Below, in pieces: positions 5,771-13,105 of a stretch of 18,992 nt of DNA. This stretch comes from VGRF01 sp964460485 (lineage in GTDB: Bacteria; Myxococcota_A; UBA9160; UBA6930): NCBI GenBank assembly GCA_964460485.1, contig CAYWRY010000076.1:1-18992 (forward strand). The letters are read 5' to 3'. Position numbers and translations under genes: made by a program. Each line of letters opens with the position of its first letter. The first letter of the stretch is position 1. The notes under the pieces are model-generated. The model searched no databases and was not told where the DNA came from. It saw only the letters and a list, made by a program, of their open reading frames with translations.

Positions 5771-6570
5771 GCGCGCGGCTCGCCGAGCGCCAGCGCGATT
5801 TTGCGGCCTGGCTGCTGGCGCGCACGGCGCCGCGCGCGACGCCGGGCCTCGTCGGCGACGCGCGCGCGAGTGCCGCCGAGCGCCTGCACGTCTACCGCTT
5901 CGCCTACCTCTCGCGGCTCGTGGACGTGCTGCGCGACGACTTCCCCGCGCTGCTCGCCGCGCTCGGCCGCGAGCGCTTCGACCCGCTGGCGGCCGCCTAC
6001 CTGCGCGCGCAGCCCTCGCGCCACTTCTCGCTGCGGTACGTGGGCGCGCGTTTCCCCGCGTTCTTGGCCGAAGGCGAGGCGGCGCGCGAGCTGCGCGAGG
6101 TCGCGCCCTTCTCGCCCGATCTCGCGCGCCTCGAGCTCGCCGTCACCGACGCGTTCGACGCGGCGGATGCGCGCGCGCTCGGGCGCGCCGACCTCTCCGA
6201 GCTGGCGCCCGAGGCCTTCGGCGACCTCGCGCTGGCGCTGGTGCCGGGCGCCCAGCTGCTCGCGCTCGGCTGGCCCGTGCGCGCGCTGCGCGAGGCGCAC
6301 GACGCCGAGCGGCCGCTGGAGCTCGCCGCCCTCGCGCCGGGGCCCGAGCGCGTGCTCGTGTGGCGCCGCGACGAGCGCGTGCTGCACCGCGCGTGCGGCG
6401 CCGAAGAGCACGCGCTGCTGGCGCGCGTCGCGGCGGGTACGAGCTTCGGCGAGCTCTGCGCCGCCTGCGCCGAGACCCGCGACGCAGAGCAGGCCGCGGC
6501 GTTCGCGGCGAGCCTGCTCGCGCGCTGGCTGGAAGACGGCCTGCTGCGTGGCGACGGCGCGCCTTCCTAA
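5767..6570 (+). CDS. bufC: DUF2063 putative DNA-binding-domain protein, BufC-like
   Basis: A 267-residue protein of the DUF2063 type found next to DUF692 enzymes. The N-terminal helical domain (about residues 5-100) has LAERQRDFAAWLL at the start, then ERLHVYRFAYLSRLVDVLRDDFPAL at about 38-62 and RHFSLRYVG further on, which is the characteristic pattern. The C-terminal half is a mixed domain with no catalytic motif. In characterised MNIO systems the partner recruits the precursor peptide to the oxygenase, so a role as peptide-binding partner of the upstream enzyme is expected; the DNA-binding label of the Pfam family is not supported by that work. GTG 5767 overlaps the previous stop in a GTGA junction, so translation is coupled. 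Its TAA stop overlaps the stop of the converging RND gene. No fourth gene (often a DoxX-like membrane protein) follows. Confidence 0.85.
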   Translation: MSARLAERQRDFAAWLLARTAPRATPGLVGDARASAAERLHVYRFAYLSRLVDVLRDDFPALLAALGRERFDPLAAAYLRAQPSRHFSLRYVGARFPAFLAEGEAARELREVAPFSPDLARLELAVTDAFDAADARALGRADLSELAPEAFGDLALALVPGAQLLALGWPVRALREAHDAERPLELAALAPGPERVLVWRRDERVLHRACGAEEHALLARVAAGTSFGELCAACAETRDAEQAAAFAASLLARWLEDGLLRGDGAPS

Positions 6571-9500
6571 GCGCTGGCCGCTGGCGCGCCGGACTCGATC
6601 TCGAGCTCGACTCTCGGCGGGATAGTCCGCAGCCCGAGCTTCTCGGCGAGCGTCACCACGCCGTAGTGGAACACCGGGATCATCACGAGCGTGAACACGG
6701 TGCTGAACAGGAGCCCGCCGATCACGGCGGTACCAATCGCGGCGCGGCTCTCGGCGCCGGGCCCCATCGGAATCACGAGCGGCACGGCGCCGAGGATGGA
6801 CGTGGCGCTCGTCATCACGATCGGGCGGAAGCGCGTGTGGCCGGCCCGCCGCAGCGCCTCGATCAGCTCGGCGCCGCGCGCGCGCTCCTGGTTGGCGAAG
6901 TCGACGAGCAGGATCGCGTTCTTCGTGACGAGCCCGACGAGCAGGATGATGCCGATCTGGCTGTAGAGGTTGATCGAGTTGCCCGTTGCGAACAGGGAGA
7001 GCAGCGCGCCGAGCGTGGCGAGCGGCACCGAGAGCAGCACGGTGAACGGGTGCAGGAAGCTCTCGAACTGTGCGGCCAGCACCAGGTAGATCACGAGCAG
7101 CGCGAGGGCGAACGTGGCGTAGACCGCCGCCGAGGATTCGGAGAACTCGCGAGAGGTGCCGCGCAGCCGCTTCGCGAAGCCCGGCGGCAGCTCCTCGTCG
7201 ACGATCTGCTGCACCGCCGCGAGCGCGGGCCCGAGCGCTGCGCCGGGCGCGAGGTTGGCTGTGAGCGTCGCGGAGCGCTGCAGGTCGTAGTGGTTGAGGA
7301 AGGTGGGGCCGATGCGCGGCCTCGCCTCGATCATCGCCGAGAGCGGCACCATCTCGCCGTCGCGCGTGCGGACGTGAATCTGCCCGAGCTGCTCCGGCAC
7401 GCTGCGGAATGGCGACTCGAGCGCCATCACCACGTCGTACTGCTCGTTGCGCAGGATGAAGTCGTCGGCCTTGCCCTGTGAGACGAGCAGCGCGATCGCC
7501 TGGGACACCGACGCGATCGGCACGCCGAGGTCGGCCGCGCGCTCGCGGTCGAACGCGATGTCGAGCTGCGGATTCGAGAGCCGCAGGTCGCTGTCCACGT
7601 TGATCAGGAACGGCAGCTGACGCGCGCGCGCGAGAATCGCGTCCATCGTCTGCGAGAAGTCTTCCAGCGACGCGGAGCTGCTGGTGAGCGCGATCTCGAC
7701 GTCCGCGTTGCTCTGGCGCTGCAGCGACGACGGGCTGAACACGAACACGAGCGCCTCGGGAATCGACATGAACTTCGGGAACAGCTCGGCCACCACCTCT
7801 TGCTGTGCGCGCTCGCGCTCTTCCCACTCCTTCATCGAGGTGAAGACCATGCCGGTGGACGAGCTGGCCGGGGCGCCGAAGCCGATGCCGATCGCCGCGA
7901 AGAACGTCTTCACCTCGGGCGTCGCGAGCAGCATCTTCTCGACCTTGTCGAGCACGGCGCGCGTGTAGGCGACGGTCGAGCCCTCCGGCGCGCGAATCAC
8001 GGTGATGAAGCGGCCGCGGTCCTCGATCGGCAGGAAGGTCTGAGGCAGCAGGCGGAAGAGCGCGGCGGTCGCGAGCAGCAAGAGGCAGAACGCGATCGCC
8101 ACGCCGCGGCGGTGCGCGAGCGCGAACGCGAGCGCGCGATCGTAGGTGTCGCGCGAGCCGTCGATGCGCGCGTTGATCGCGGTCGAGAGGGGGCCCTTGC
8201 GATGCTTCACGCGCAGCCAGCGCGAACAGACCATCGGCACGATCGAGAGCGCGACGAACGCGGAGATCGCGATCGCAACGGCTACCGCGAGGGCGAACTC
8301 GCGGAACAGGCGGCCCGTGTCGCCCGACATCAGCGCCAGTGGGATCATCACCGAGACGAGCGCCGCGGTGGTGGCGAGCACCGGGAAGCCGACCTCGCGC
8401 GCGCCGTTGCGCGCCGCGAGCAGCATCGGCTCGCCCTGCTCCTGCCGGCGGTAGACGTTCTCCAGCACGACGATCGCGTCGTCTACCACCAGGCCGATCG
8501 CGAGCACGAGGCCGAGCAGCGTGAGCATGTTGAGCGAGAAGCCCAGCACCGCCATGCCGAAGAACGTGCCGATCAGCGAGATCGGGATCGCGACGCTCGC
8601 GACGAACGTGGACGTCTTCGACTGCAGGAAGATCAGGTTGACTACCACGACGACCACGAACGAGACGAACAGCGTGAAGGAGACCTCGCGCAGCGACTCG
8701 CGCACGTACTCGGTCCAGTCCACCGCGACGTCGGTCTCGAAGCCCTCGGGCAACGTCTTCTTGATCTGCTCGAGCCGCGCGCGCACGGCCTCCGACACCT
8801 CGAGCTCGTTGGCGCGCGAGTGGCGCACGATGCCGACGCCCACGGTGTCGCGCGCCGTGAAGCGCGTGACCATCTGGTAGTTCTCGCTGCCGAGCTCGAC
8901 CCAGCCCACGTCTCGGATGCGCACCGGGCTGTCGTTCTCCTCCCGGATCACGATCGCCTCGAACTCGGCGGGCTCCGCCAGCCGCGCGTCGGCGTTGATG
9001 ATGAATTTGCGCGTCGAGCCCTCGACCTCGCCGGCGGGCAGCTGAAGGTTGCTCTCCTGCAGCGCGCGGCGGACGTCGCTCGGGTCGACGCGCAGCGCCG
9101 CCATGCGCGCGGGGTCGAGCCAGATGCGCATCGCGTAGCGCCGCTCGCCGCTGATGATCGCCTGCGAGACGCCCGGCAGGAGCTGGAGCGGCGTCTGCAC
9201 GAGGCGGTCCGCGACGTCCGTGCGATCGACTGGCGAGTGCGCGTCGCCGAACACGTTGATGAACATGATCGGCGCGTTGTTGGAGCCGGACTTCCGGACC
9301 ACCGGGCGCTCCGCCTCCTGGGGCAGGTCGCCGAGCGCGCGCTGGATCGCGTTGGAGACGTCAGTCGCCGCGACGTCCACGTCCTTGTCGGCCGTGAAGT
9401 TGAGGTTGATGGTGGATACGCCGAAGGCCGAGATCGAGTCGATGTTGCGGATGCCCTCGATGCCGTTCAGCACCTCTTCGAGGGGCTCGGTGACGCTCGC

Positions 9501-9680
9501 CTCGACCGTCTCCGGGCTCGCGCCCACGTAGAGCGTGGTGATCGAGATGACGGGGCTGTCCACGTCGGGCAGCTCGCGGATCGGCAGCGAGAAGAAGGCC
9601 GCGCCGCCTGCGACCAGGATGAGCAGGCTCATCACGGTGGCGAAGACCGGGCGCTCGATGCTGACGTCGGAGAGCCTCAA
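6567..9680 (-). CDS. RND efflux permease, HAE1 type
   Basis: A 1037-residue inner-membrane proton/drug antiporter. It starts LSDVSIERPVFATVMSLLILV, the typical first transmembrane helix, followed by the first periplasmic loop with YVGASPETVE. Transmembrane block 335-500 contains GLVVDDAIVVLENVYRR, with the proton-relay aspartates D400 and D401. The second half repeats the arrangement, and GLVTKNAILLVDFANQ contains the conserved lysine K920. Length is normal for the AcrB/MexB family and the gene is intact. The start is TTG at 9680, chosen because the family N terminus begins there and no ATG/GTG fits better; it lies 12 nt after the adaptor gene, so the two form an operon. Substrate cannot be inferred: the twin-Asp motif indicates organic-compound (HAE) and not heavy-metal (HME) transport. 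An outer-membrane TolC-type factor is not encoded here. Confidence 0.95.
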   Translation of the reverse strand: MRLSDVSIERPVFATVMSLLILVAGGAAFFSLPIRELPDVDSPVISITTLYVGASPETVEASVTEPLEEVLNGIEGIRNIDSISAFGVSTINLNFTADKDVDVAATDVSNAIQRALGDLPQEAERPVVRKSGSNNAPIMFINVFGDAHSPVDRTDVADRLVQTPLQLLPGVSQAIISGERRYAMRIWLDPARMAALRVDPSDVRRALQESNLQLPAGEVEGSTRKFIINADARLAEPAEFEAIVIREENDSPVRIRDVGWVELGSENYQMVTRFTARDTVGVGIVRHSRANELEVSEAVRARLEQIKKTLPEGFETDVAVDWTEYVRESLREVSFTLFVSFVVVVVVNLIFLQSKTSTFVASVAIPISLIGTFFGMAVLGFSLNMLTLLGLVLAIGLVVDDAIVVLENVYRRQEQGEPMLLAARNGAREVGFPVLATTAALVSVMIPLALMSGDTGRLFREFALAVAVAIAISAFVALSIVPMVCSRWLRVKHRKGPLSTAINARIDGSRDTYDRALAFALAHRRGVAIAFCLLLLATAALFRLLPQTFLPIEDRGRFITVIRAPEGSTVAYTRAVLDKVEKMLLATPEVKTFFAAIGIGFGAPASSSTGMVFTSMKEWEERERAQQEVVAELFPKFMSIPEALVFVFSPSSLQRQSNADVEIALTSSSASLEDFSQTMDAILARARQLPFLINVDSDLRLSNPQLDIAFDRERAADLGVPIASVSQAIALLVSQGKADDFILRNEQYDVVMALESPFRSVPEQLGQIHVRTRDGEMVPLSAMIEARPRIGPTFLNHYDLQRSATLTANLAPGAALGPALAAVQQIVDEELPPGFAKRLRGTSREFSESSAAVYATFALALLVIYLVLAAQFESFLHPFTVLLSVPLATLGALLSLFATGNSINLYSQIGIILLVGLVTKNAILLVDFANQERARGAELIEALRRAGHTRFRPIVMTSATSILGAVPLVIPMGPGAESRAAIGTAVIGGLLFSTVFTLVMIPVFHYGVVTLAEKLGLRTIPPRVELEIESGAPAASA

Positions 9681-9692
9681 GGAACCCGTCCC

Positions 9693-10790
9693 CTAGTCGC
9701 AGTCGGCCGGGCCATAGCGCCCGATCTCGACGTTGGGGTTGACCACCGGCGTCCATGAGGCGGGCGCGGCTGGCGCGCCCGGGCGCAGCTTCTGCTGTCC
9801 CGCGACGACCACGGTCTGGCCCGCGGCGATCCCGCTCGCGACGTGCACGCCCTCGACGAAGAACTCGCCGAGCGTCACGTCGTGCTGCTCCGCCTCGTTC
9901 TTCGCGTTGAGCGTGTACACGACGTGCTTGGTGCCCTGGCGCACGATCGCCTCGAGCGGCAACACGATCGCGTTCGGGACGTCGGCGACCACCAGCCGCA
10001 CGCGCACCGCCATGCCCGGCACGAGCTCGCCGGTCGCCTTCGTCACCGCGGCGCGCAGGCCCACCATCCGAGTGCGCGGGTCGACGCGCGGGTCGACCGC
10101 GCTCACGGAGCCTTCGAAGCGCAGCTCGCAGCGCCCCACGGCGCCCTCCACGCGCTGCCCGACCGCGAGCTGCGCGACGTTGCGCTGCGGCACCGCGAAG
10201 TGCAGCTCGAGCTCGTGGGCGGGCGTGATCTCCACGATCGGGTCGCCGGCCTTCACGTACTGGCCGACGTTCACCTGCTTGAGGCCGACCACGCCCGCGA
10301 AGGGCGCGCGGATCGTGTGCTTCGCGAGCCGGGTCGCGATCTCGTCGTGGGCGCCGGTCGCGCCGTCGAACTCCGCCTTCGCGTCGTCGTAGGTCTGCTG
10401 CGACGCGACGCCCTGGGCGCGCAGCGGCTCGAGCCGCGCGAGCCGATCCTTGGCGTTCTGGAGCCGCGCCTGCGCGACCGCGAGCGCCGCCGCCGCGGTC
10501 TTCGTGTCGAGCCGAGCGAGCGCCGCGCCCGGCTCGACGCGCTGGCCCTCCGGCAGCGCGAGCGACTCGATGCGTCCGTCGATCTCGCTCGCGACCGTCG
10601 TCATCTGCGGGCTCTCGAGCGACCCGACCGCCGTCAGCGTGCGCGGCAGCGTGCGCGCCTCCGCGGTGATCACCTGCACGGGCGCGGGCGGGAACTGCGG
10701 CGGGCCGCCCGACCCCCGGCCGCAAGCGGAGAACAGCAGAGCGAGCGCAGCCAGGGCAGCGGCTGCGGTCGGGGCGTGGGGGGTCGGCAC
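9693..10790 (-). CDS. RND efflux periplasmic adaptor lipoprotein (HlyD/MFP family)
   Basis: A 365-residue membrane fusion protein that links an RND pump to an outer-membrane channel. The N terminus is a lipoprotein signal with lipobox FSAC, Cys 23, so it should be lipid-anchored on the periplasmic side. A biotinyl-lipoyl half (EIDGRIESLALPEGQRVEPG, about 68-87) is followed by an alpha-hairpin (about 98-158), the second lipoyl half (RAPFAGVVGLKQVNVGQYV, about 160-178), a beta-barrel and a membrane-proximal domain. GTG 10790 is the only start giving a signal peptide and has no Shine-Dalgarno; a GATAAC element 8 nt upstream suggests a leaderless transcript. The permease follows 12 nt after its TAG stop. 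The last 25 residues (to PADCD) are a short acidic tail without known role. Confidence 0.92.
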   Translation of the reverse strand: MPTPHAPTAAAALAALALLFSACGRGSGGPPQFPPAPVQVITAEARTLPRTLTAVGSLESPQMTTVASEIDGRIESLALPEGQRVEPGAALARLDTKTAAAALAVAQARLQNAKDRLARLEPLRAQGVASQQTYDDAKAEFDGATGAHDEIATRLAKHTIRAPFAGVVGLKQVNVGQYVKAGDPIVEITPAHELELHFAVPQRNVAQLAVGQRVEGAVGRCELRFEGSVSAVDPRVDPRTRMVGLRAAVTKATGELVPGMAVRVRLVVADVPNAIVLPLEAIVRQGTKHVVYTLNAKNEAEQHDVTLGEFFVEGVHVASGIAAGQTVVVAGQQKLRPGAPAAPASWTPVVNPNVEIGRYGPADCD

Positions 10791-10804
10791 GCGCCGACGT
10801 TATC
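10791..10804 (-). promoter_or_regulatory. Putative -10 element for a leaderless efflux operon
   Basis: Read on the minus strand, GATAAC ends 8 nt before the GTG start of the adaptor gene, and no Shine-Dalgarno intervenes. The A/T-rich hexamer is conspicuous in its GC-rich surroundings. Initiation 7-8 nt downstream would fall on the start codon. The -35 region is not recognisable. Confidence 0.3.
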
Positions 10805-10864
10805 GCGCCGAGCTTTCGGGCCGCGATGCGCCGTGGCGCCGAAGAGCACGCGCGAAGGAAGCCT

Positions 10865-12031
10865 TCACTGCGGCGTGTGCGGCCCCATCAGCTCCGCGAA
10901 GTTCGCGCGGTAGAAGCGGTCGAGCGTGCGCTCGGGGAGGCCCTGCGTGCTCGCGGCGAAGCGGCGCAGCGGGTTGCGGCCGCCCTCGACGTGCGGGTAG
11001 TCCGAGGAGAACAGCACCGTCTCCTCGCCCGCTTCCCGCACGATCCAGCCCACGTCCTCGGTCGGGTAGGGCGTGACGCGCAGCTGGCGCCGCACGTACT
11101 CGCTGGGCTTCAGCGTGAGCTTCTTCAGGCGGTTCTCGTGTCGCCCGTAGGCGTCGATCGCCGCGTCCATCGCGCGCATCCAGCCCGGCAGCCAGAGCGC
11201 GCCCTGCTCGATCACGCCGAACATCAGGCGCGGGAAGCGCTCGAACACGCCGTCGAGGATCATCGTCGAGAGCATCTGCATCGGCGGATACGGAATCGCC
11301 ATGTGGTCGATGCTCTGGAAGTTCTCCTCGCCGCCGTGGAAGTCCTTCTCGCGCGGCAGGCCGTTCTCGAAGAACATCGGCGAGCAGAGTGGGGCGCCGC
11401 CGCCCACGTGGAAGAGGATCGGCACGCGCGCCTCCTCGGCGACGGCCCAGAGCGGGTCCAGCCCCACGTGGCTCGGCGAATGGCGGCGCGGGCAGCGCGA
11501 GGCGATCAGCAGCGCCTTCGCGCCGAGCGCCAGCGACTCCTCGGCCATGGCGCGGGCGCGCGCGAAGTCGGCGATCGGCACGTAGGCGGTGGCGAGCAGG
11601 CGCGCGTCGACGCTGCAGAAGTCCGCCATCGCGCGGTTGTGCGCGCGCGCGACGCCGTAGGCGAAGTCGAGGTCGTCGGCTTGCTCGAGATCTCCCAGGT
11701 AGGTGTTCTGGAAGGTGTTGAAGATCAGCTGGCTGCGGAAGCCCAACAAGTCGAGAGCTTTGGGCCGGTCCTGCTTGAGGAACGAGCCGGTCGCCGCCCA
11801 GTTCTTGCGCAGCATGATCTCTTCGGCGTCGCGGGCGCGATAGCCGGGGTCGGCGTGCTGGCGCGCGAACTTCTCGATCAGCCGATCCTCGCCGGGCTTT
11901 GTGGTGGCGAGGTAGAGGCGCGGCACGCGCGGGCGGATGTCCGGGTCCGCGAAGGGGATCAGCCAATCCGGCGTCTCCATCACGTGGGCGTCGGCGTCGT
12001 GGATGACGCGGCCGTCGGCGACGTAGGGCAT
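10865..12031 (-). CDS. Amidohydrolase-2 family metal-dependent hydrolase
   Basis: A 388-residue TIM-barrel protein of the amidohydrolase 2 / ACMSD-like family (PF04909 type). The N-terminal motif HDADAHVMETPDWL (11-24) is the family's D-x-D-x-H-x-x-E signature. FHVGGG (207-212) supplies the mid-barrel metal-site His, and FSSDYPHVEGG (341-351) carries the C-terminal Asp D344 with H347 and E349. Relatives decarboxylate or hydrolyse aromatic and carboxymuconate-type substrates with Zn or Mn; many from GC-rich environmental bacteria are uncharacterised. ATG 12031 is preceded by GAGGAG with about 6-nt spacing; the longer frame to 12100 would run into the divergent cupin start. It shares a 67-bp divergent intergenic region with the cupin gene, so common control is likely. 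The specific reaction is not known. Confidence 0.85.
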   Translation of the reverse strand: MPYVADGRVIHDADAHVMETPDWLIPFADPDIRPRVPRLYLATTKPGEDRLIEKFARQHADPGYRARDAEEIMLRKNWAATGSFLKQDRPKALDLLGFRSQLIFNTFQNTYLGDLEQADDLDFAYGVARAHNRAMADFCSVDARLLATAYVPIADFARARAMAEESLALGAKALLIASRCPRRHSPSHVGLDPLWAVAEEARVPILFHVGGGAPLCSPMFFENGLPREKDFHGGEENFQSIDHMAIPYPPMQMLSTMILDGVFERFPRLMFGVIEQGALWLPGWMRAMDAAIDAYGRHENRLKKLTLKPSEYVRRQLRVTPYPTEDVGWIVREAGEETVLFSSDYPHVEGGRNPLRRFAASTQGLPERTLDRFYRANFAELMGPHTPQ

Positions 12032-12036
12032 GGGAT

Positions 12037-12092
12037 CTCCTCGGGCGGCGCGCCGCGCCGCCCCCTGGCACGGTAGTACGGCGCCCGAGGAG
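12037..12092. promoter_or_regulatory. Divergent control region with nested inverted repeats
   Basis: The 67-bp gap between the amidohydrolase and cupin starts holds a perfect 10-bp inverted repeat, CTCCTCGGGC (12037-12046) and GCCCGAGGAG (12083-12092); each arm contains a gene's Shine-Dalgarno. Inside is a perfect 12-bp palindrome, GCGGCGCGCCGC (12045-12056). A TAGTAC -10-like hexamer for the cupin lies at 12074-12079. The outer arms may be symmetric simply because both are ribosome sites; the palindrome is an operator candidate. Confidence 0.3.
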
Positions 12093-12098
12093 GCGACC

Positions 12099-12460
12099 AT
12101 GGAGAAGGTGAATCTCGCGGAGCAGCTCGCGCGCTTCTCGGATCACTGGAGCCCGCGCGTAGTGGGCGAGCTGAACGGTCAGCACGTGCGGCTCGCGAAG
12201 CTGCGCGGCGAGTTCGTCTGGCACCACCACGAGGCCGAGGACGAGCTATTCCTCGTGCTCAGCGGTCGGCTCGCCCTGCACTTCCGCGATCGCGTGGAGG
12301 AGGTGGGCCCAGCGAGTTCGTGATCGTGCCGCGCGGCGTCGAGCACGAGCCGGCGGCGGACGAGGAGGCGCACGTGCTGCCGTTCGAGCCCGCGTCGACG
12401 CTCGACACGGGCAACGTGCGCAACGAGCGCACGGTGGAGCATCCGCTGCGCGCGGTGTGA
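12099..12460 (+). pseudogene. Cupin-domain protein interrupted by a single-base frameshift
   Basis: A small cupin (about 120 residues if restored). From ATG 12099, with GAGGAGG 5 nt upstream, the frame reads a normal cupin: EFVWHHHEAEDELFLVLSGRL holds the HxHxxxxxxE-like metal motif. It then hits TGA at 12321-12323. One base missing in or near GGGCCC at 12306-12311 shifts the frame. Reading on in the other frame gives EFVIVPRGVEHEP, which is exactly the second cupin motif, then LPFEPASTLDTGNVRNERTVEHPLRAV to TGA 12458-12460. Restored, it would be a mono-cupin metalloprotein of the kind often found beside catabolic enzymes. Either the organism carries a real frameshift (recent, since both halves are well preserved) or the assembly lost a C in a short run. 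The truncated product (75 residues) would lack the second metal motif. Confidence 0.8.
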
Positions 12461-12492
12461 GGCGCAGGTTTCGCGCCCGACCCGCCGCGCAG

Positions 12493-12513
12493 TAGCGTCG
12501 GGTGCGAGGAGGA
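12493..12513 (+). promoter_or_regulatory. Putative -10 and ribosome site of the VOC gene
   Basis: TAGCGT (12493-12498) is a -10-like hexamer; initiation about 7 nt later would put the 5' end next to the GAGGAGGAG ribosome site (12506-12514) before ATG 12521. The same short-leader layout recurs before the cupin (TAGTAC) and the epoxide hydrolase (TAGCAT). Confidence 0.3.
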
Positions 12514-12520
12514 GCGAGCG

Positions 12521-13105
12521 ATGGCCGAGACACAGATCCGCTACGGCGGCCTGCACCACCTGGCGCTCGTGTGCCGCGACATGCAGCGCACGGTCGACTT
12601 CTACACGAACGTGCTCGGTATGAAGCTGAAGAAAGGCTTCGACCTCGAGCGCGGTTTCGGACAACACTTCTTCTTCGACATGGGCGGCGGCAACGAGCTC
12701 GCCTTCTTCTGGTTCCGCGGTGCGCAGCCGGCCGCGCCTGGCGTCGCGTCGGCGGGCGCGCTCACCGGCAAGGGCAACATCGCCTCGGCCCACGGCTCGA
12801 TGAATCACGTGGCGTTCGACGTGCCGCCCGAGGAGATCGACGCCTACCGCGCGCTGCTGGTGGCGAGGGGCGTCGACTGCACGCCGGTGGTGAACCACGA
12901 CGACGTGATCACCGGCGAGGATCCCCGCACCGCGTCCGCTGCGAGCGACAAGACCTGGCTGCGCTCGTTCTACTTCTTCGATCCCGACGGCATCATGCTC
13001 GAGTTCTGCGCCACGCTGCGCAGCGGCAGCCCGAGCGTGGACTCGCCTGTCGATGCGCGCGGCGTCAAGGCGAACGGAGAGCCGCTCGGCGGCGCGCACG
13101 GATGA
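12521..13105 (+). CDS. VOC superfamily (glyoxalase/dioxygenase fold) metalloprotein
   Basis: A 194-residue two-module VOC protein. Module 1 (about 8-65) has GLHHLALVCRDMQRTVDFYTNVLGMKL and GNELAFFWF; module 2 (about 92-165) has MNHVAFDV and YFFDPDGIMLEF. The expected metal ligands H13, E59, H96 and E161 are all present, as in glyoxalase-I-like isomerases; H13, H96 and E161 could equally form a 2-His-1-carboxylate iron site as in ring-cleaving dioxygenases. ATG 12521 has a strong GAGGAGGAG upstream. Its stop overlaps the start of an alpha/beta hydrolase in an ATGA junction, so the two are translationally coupled and probably act in the same pathway. A tail of about 30 residues follows the second module. 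Reaction unknown: isomerase, dioxygenase or binding protein remain possible. Confidence 0.85.
   Translation: MAETQIRYGGLHHLALVCRDMQRTVDFYTNVLGMKLKKGFDLERGFGQHFFFDMGGGNELAFFWFRGAQPAAPGVASAGALTGKGNIASAHGSMNHVAFDVPPEEIDAYRALLVARGVDCTPVVNHDDVITGEDPRTASAASDKTWLRSFYFFDPDGIMLEFCATLRSGSPSVDSPVDARGVKANGEPLGGAHG

Noticed and set aside
5614..7827. Minus-strand open frame of 737 codons across bufC and the RND gene
   Set aside because: Antisense to bufC and out of frame with the RND permease; composition is repeat-like Arg/Ala with no family motif.
12066..12082. Sigma-54 promoter before the cupin (TGGCACG present)
   Set aside because: The -24-like TGGCACG is there, but the -12 TTGC element at the fixed spacing is missing (TACG instead).
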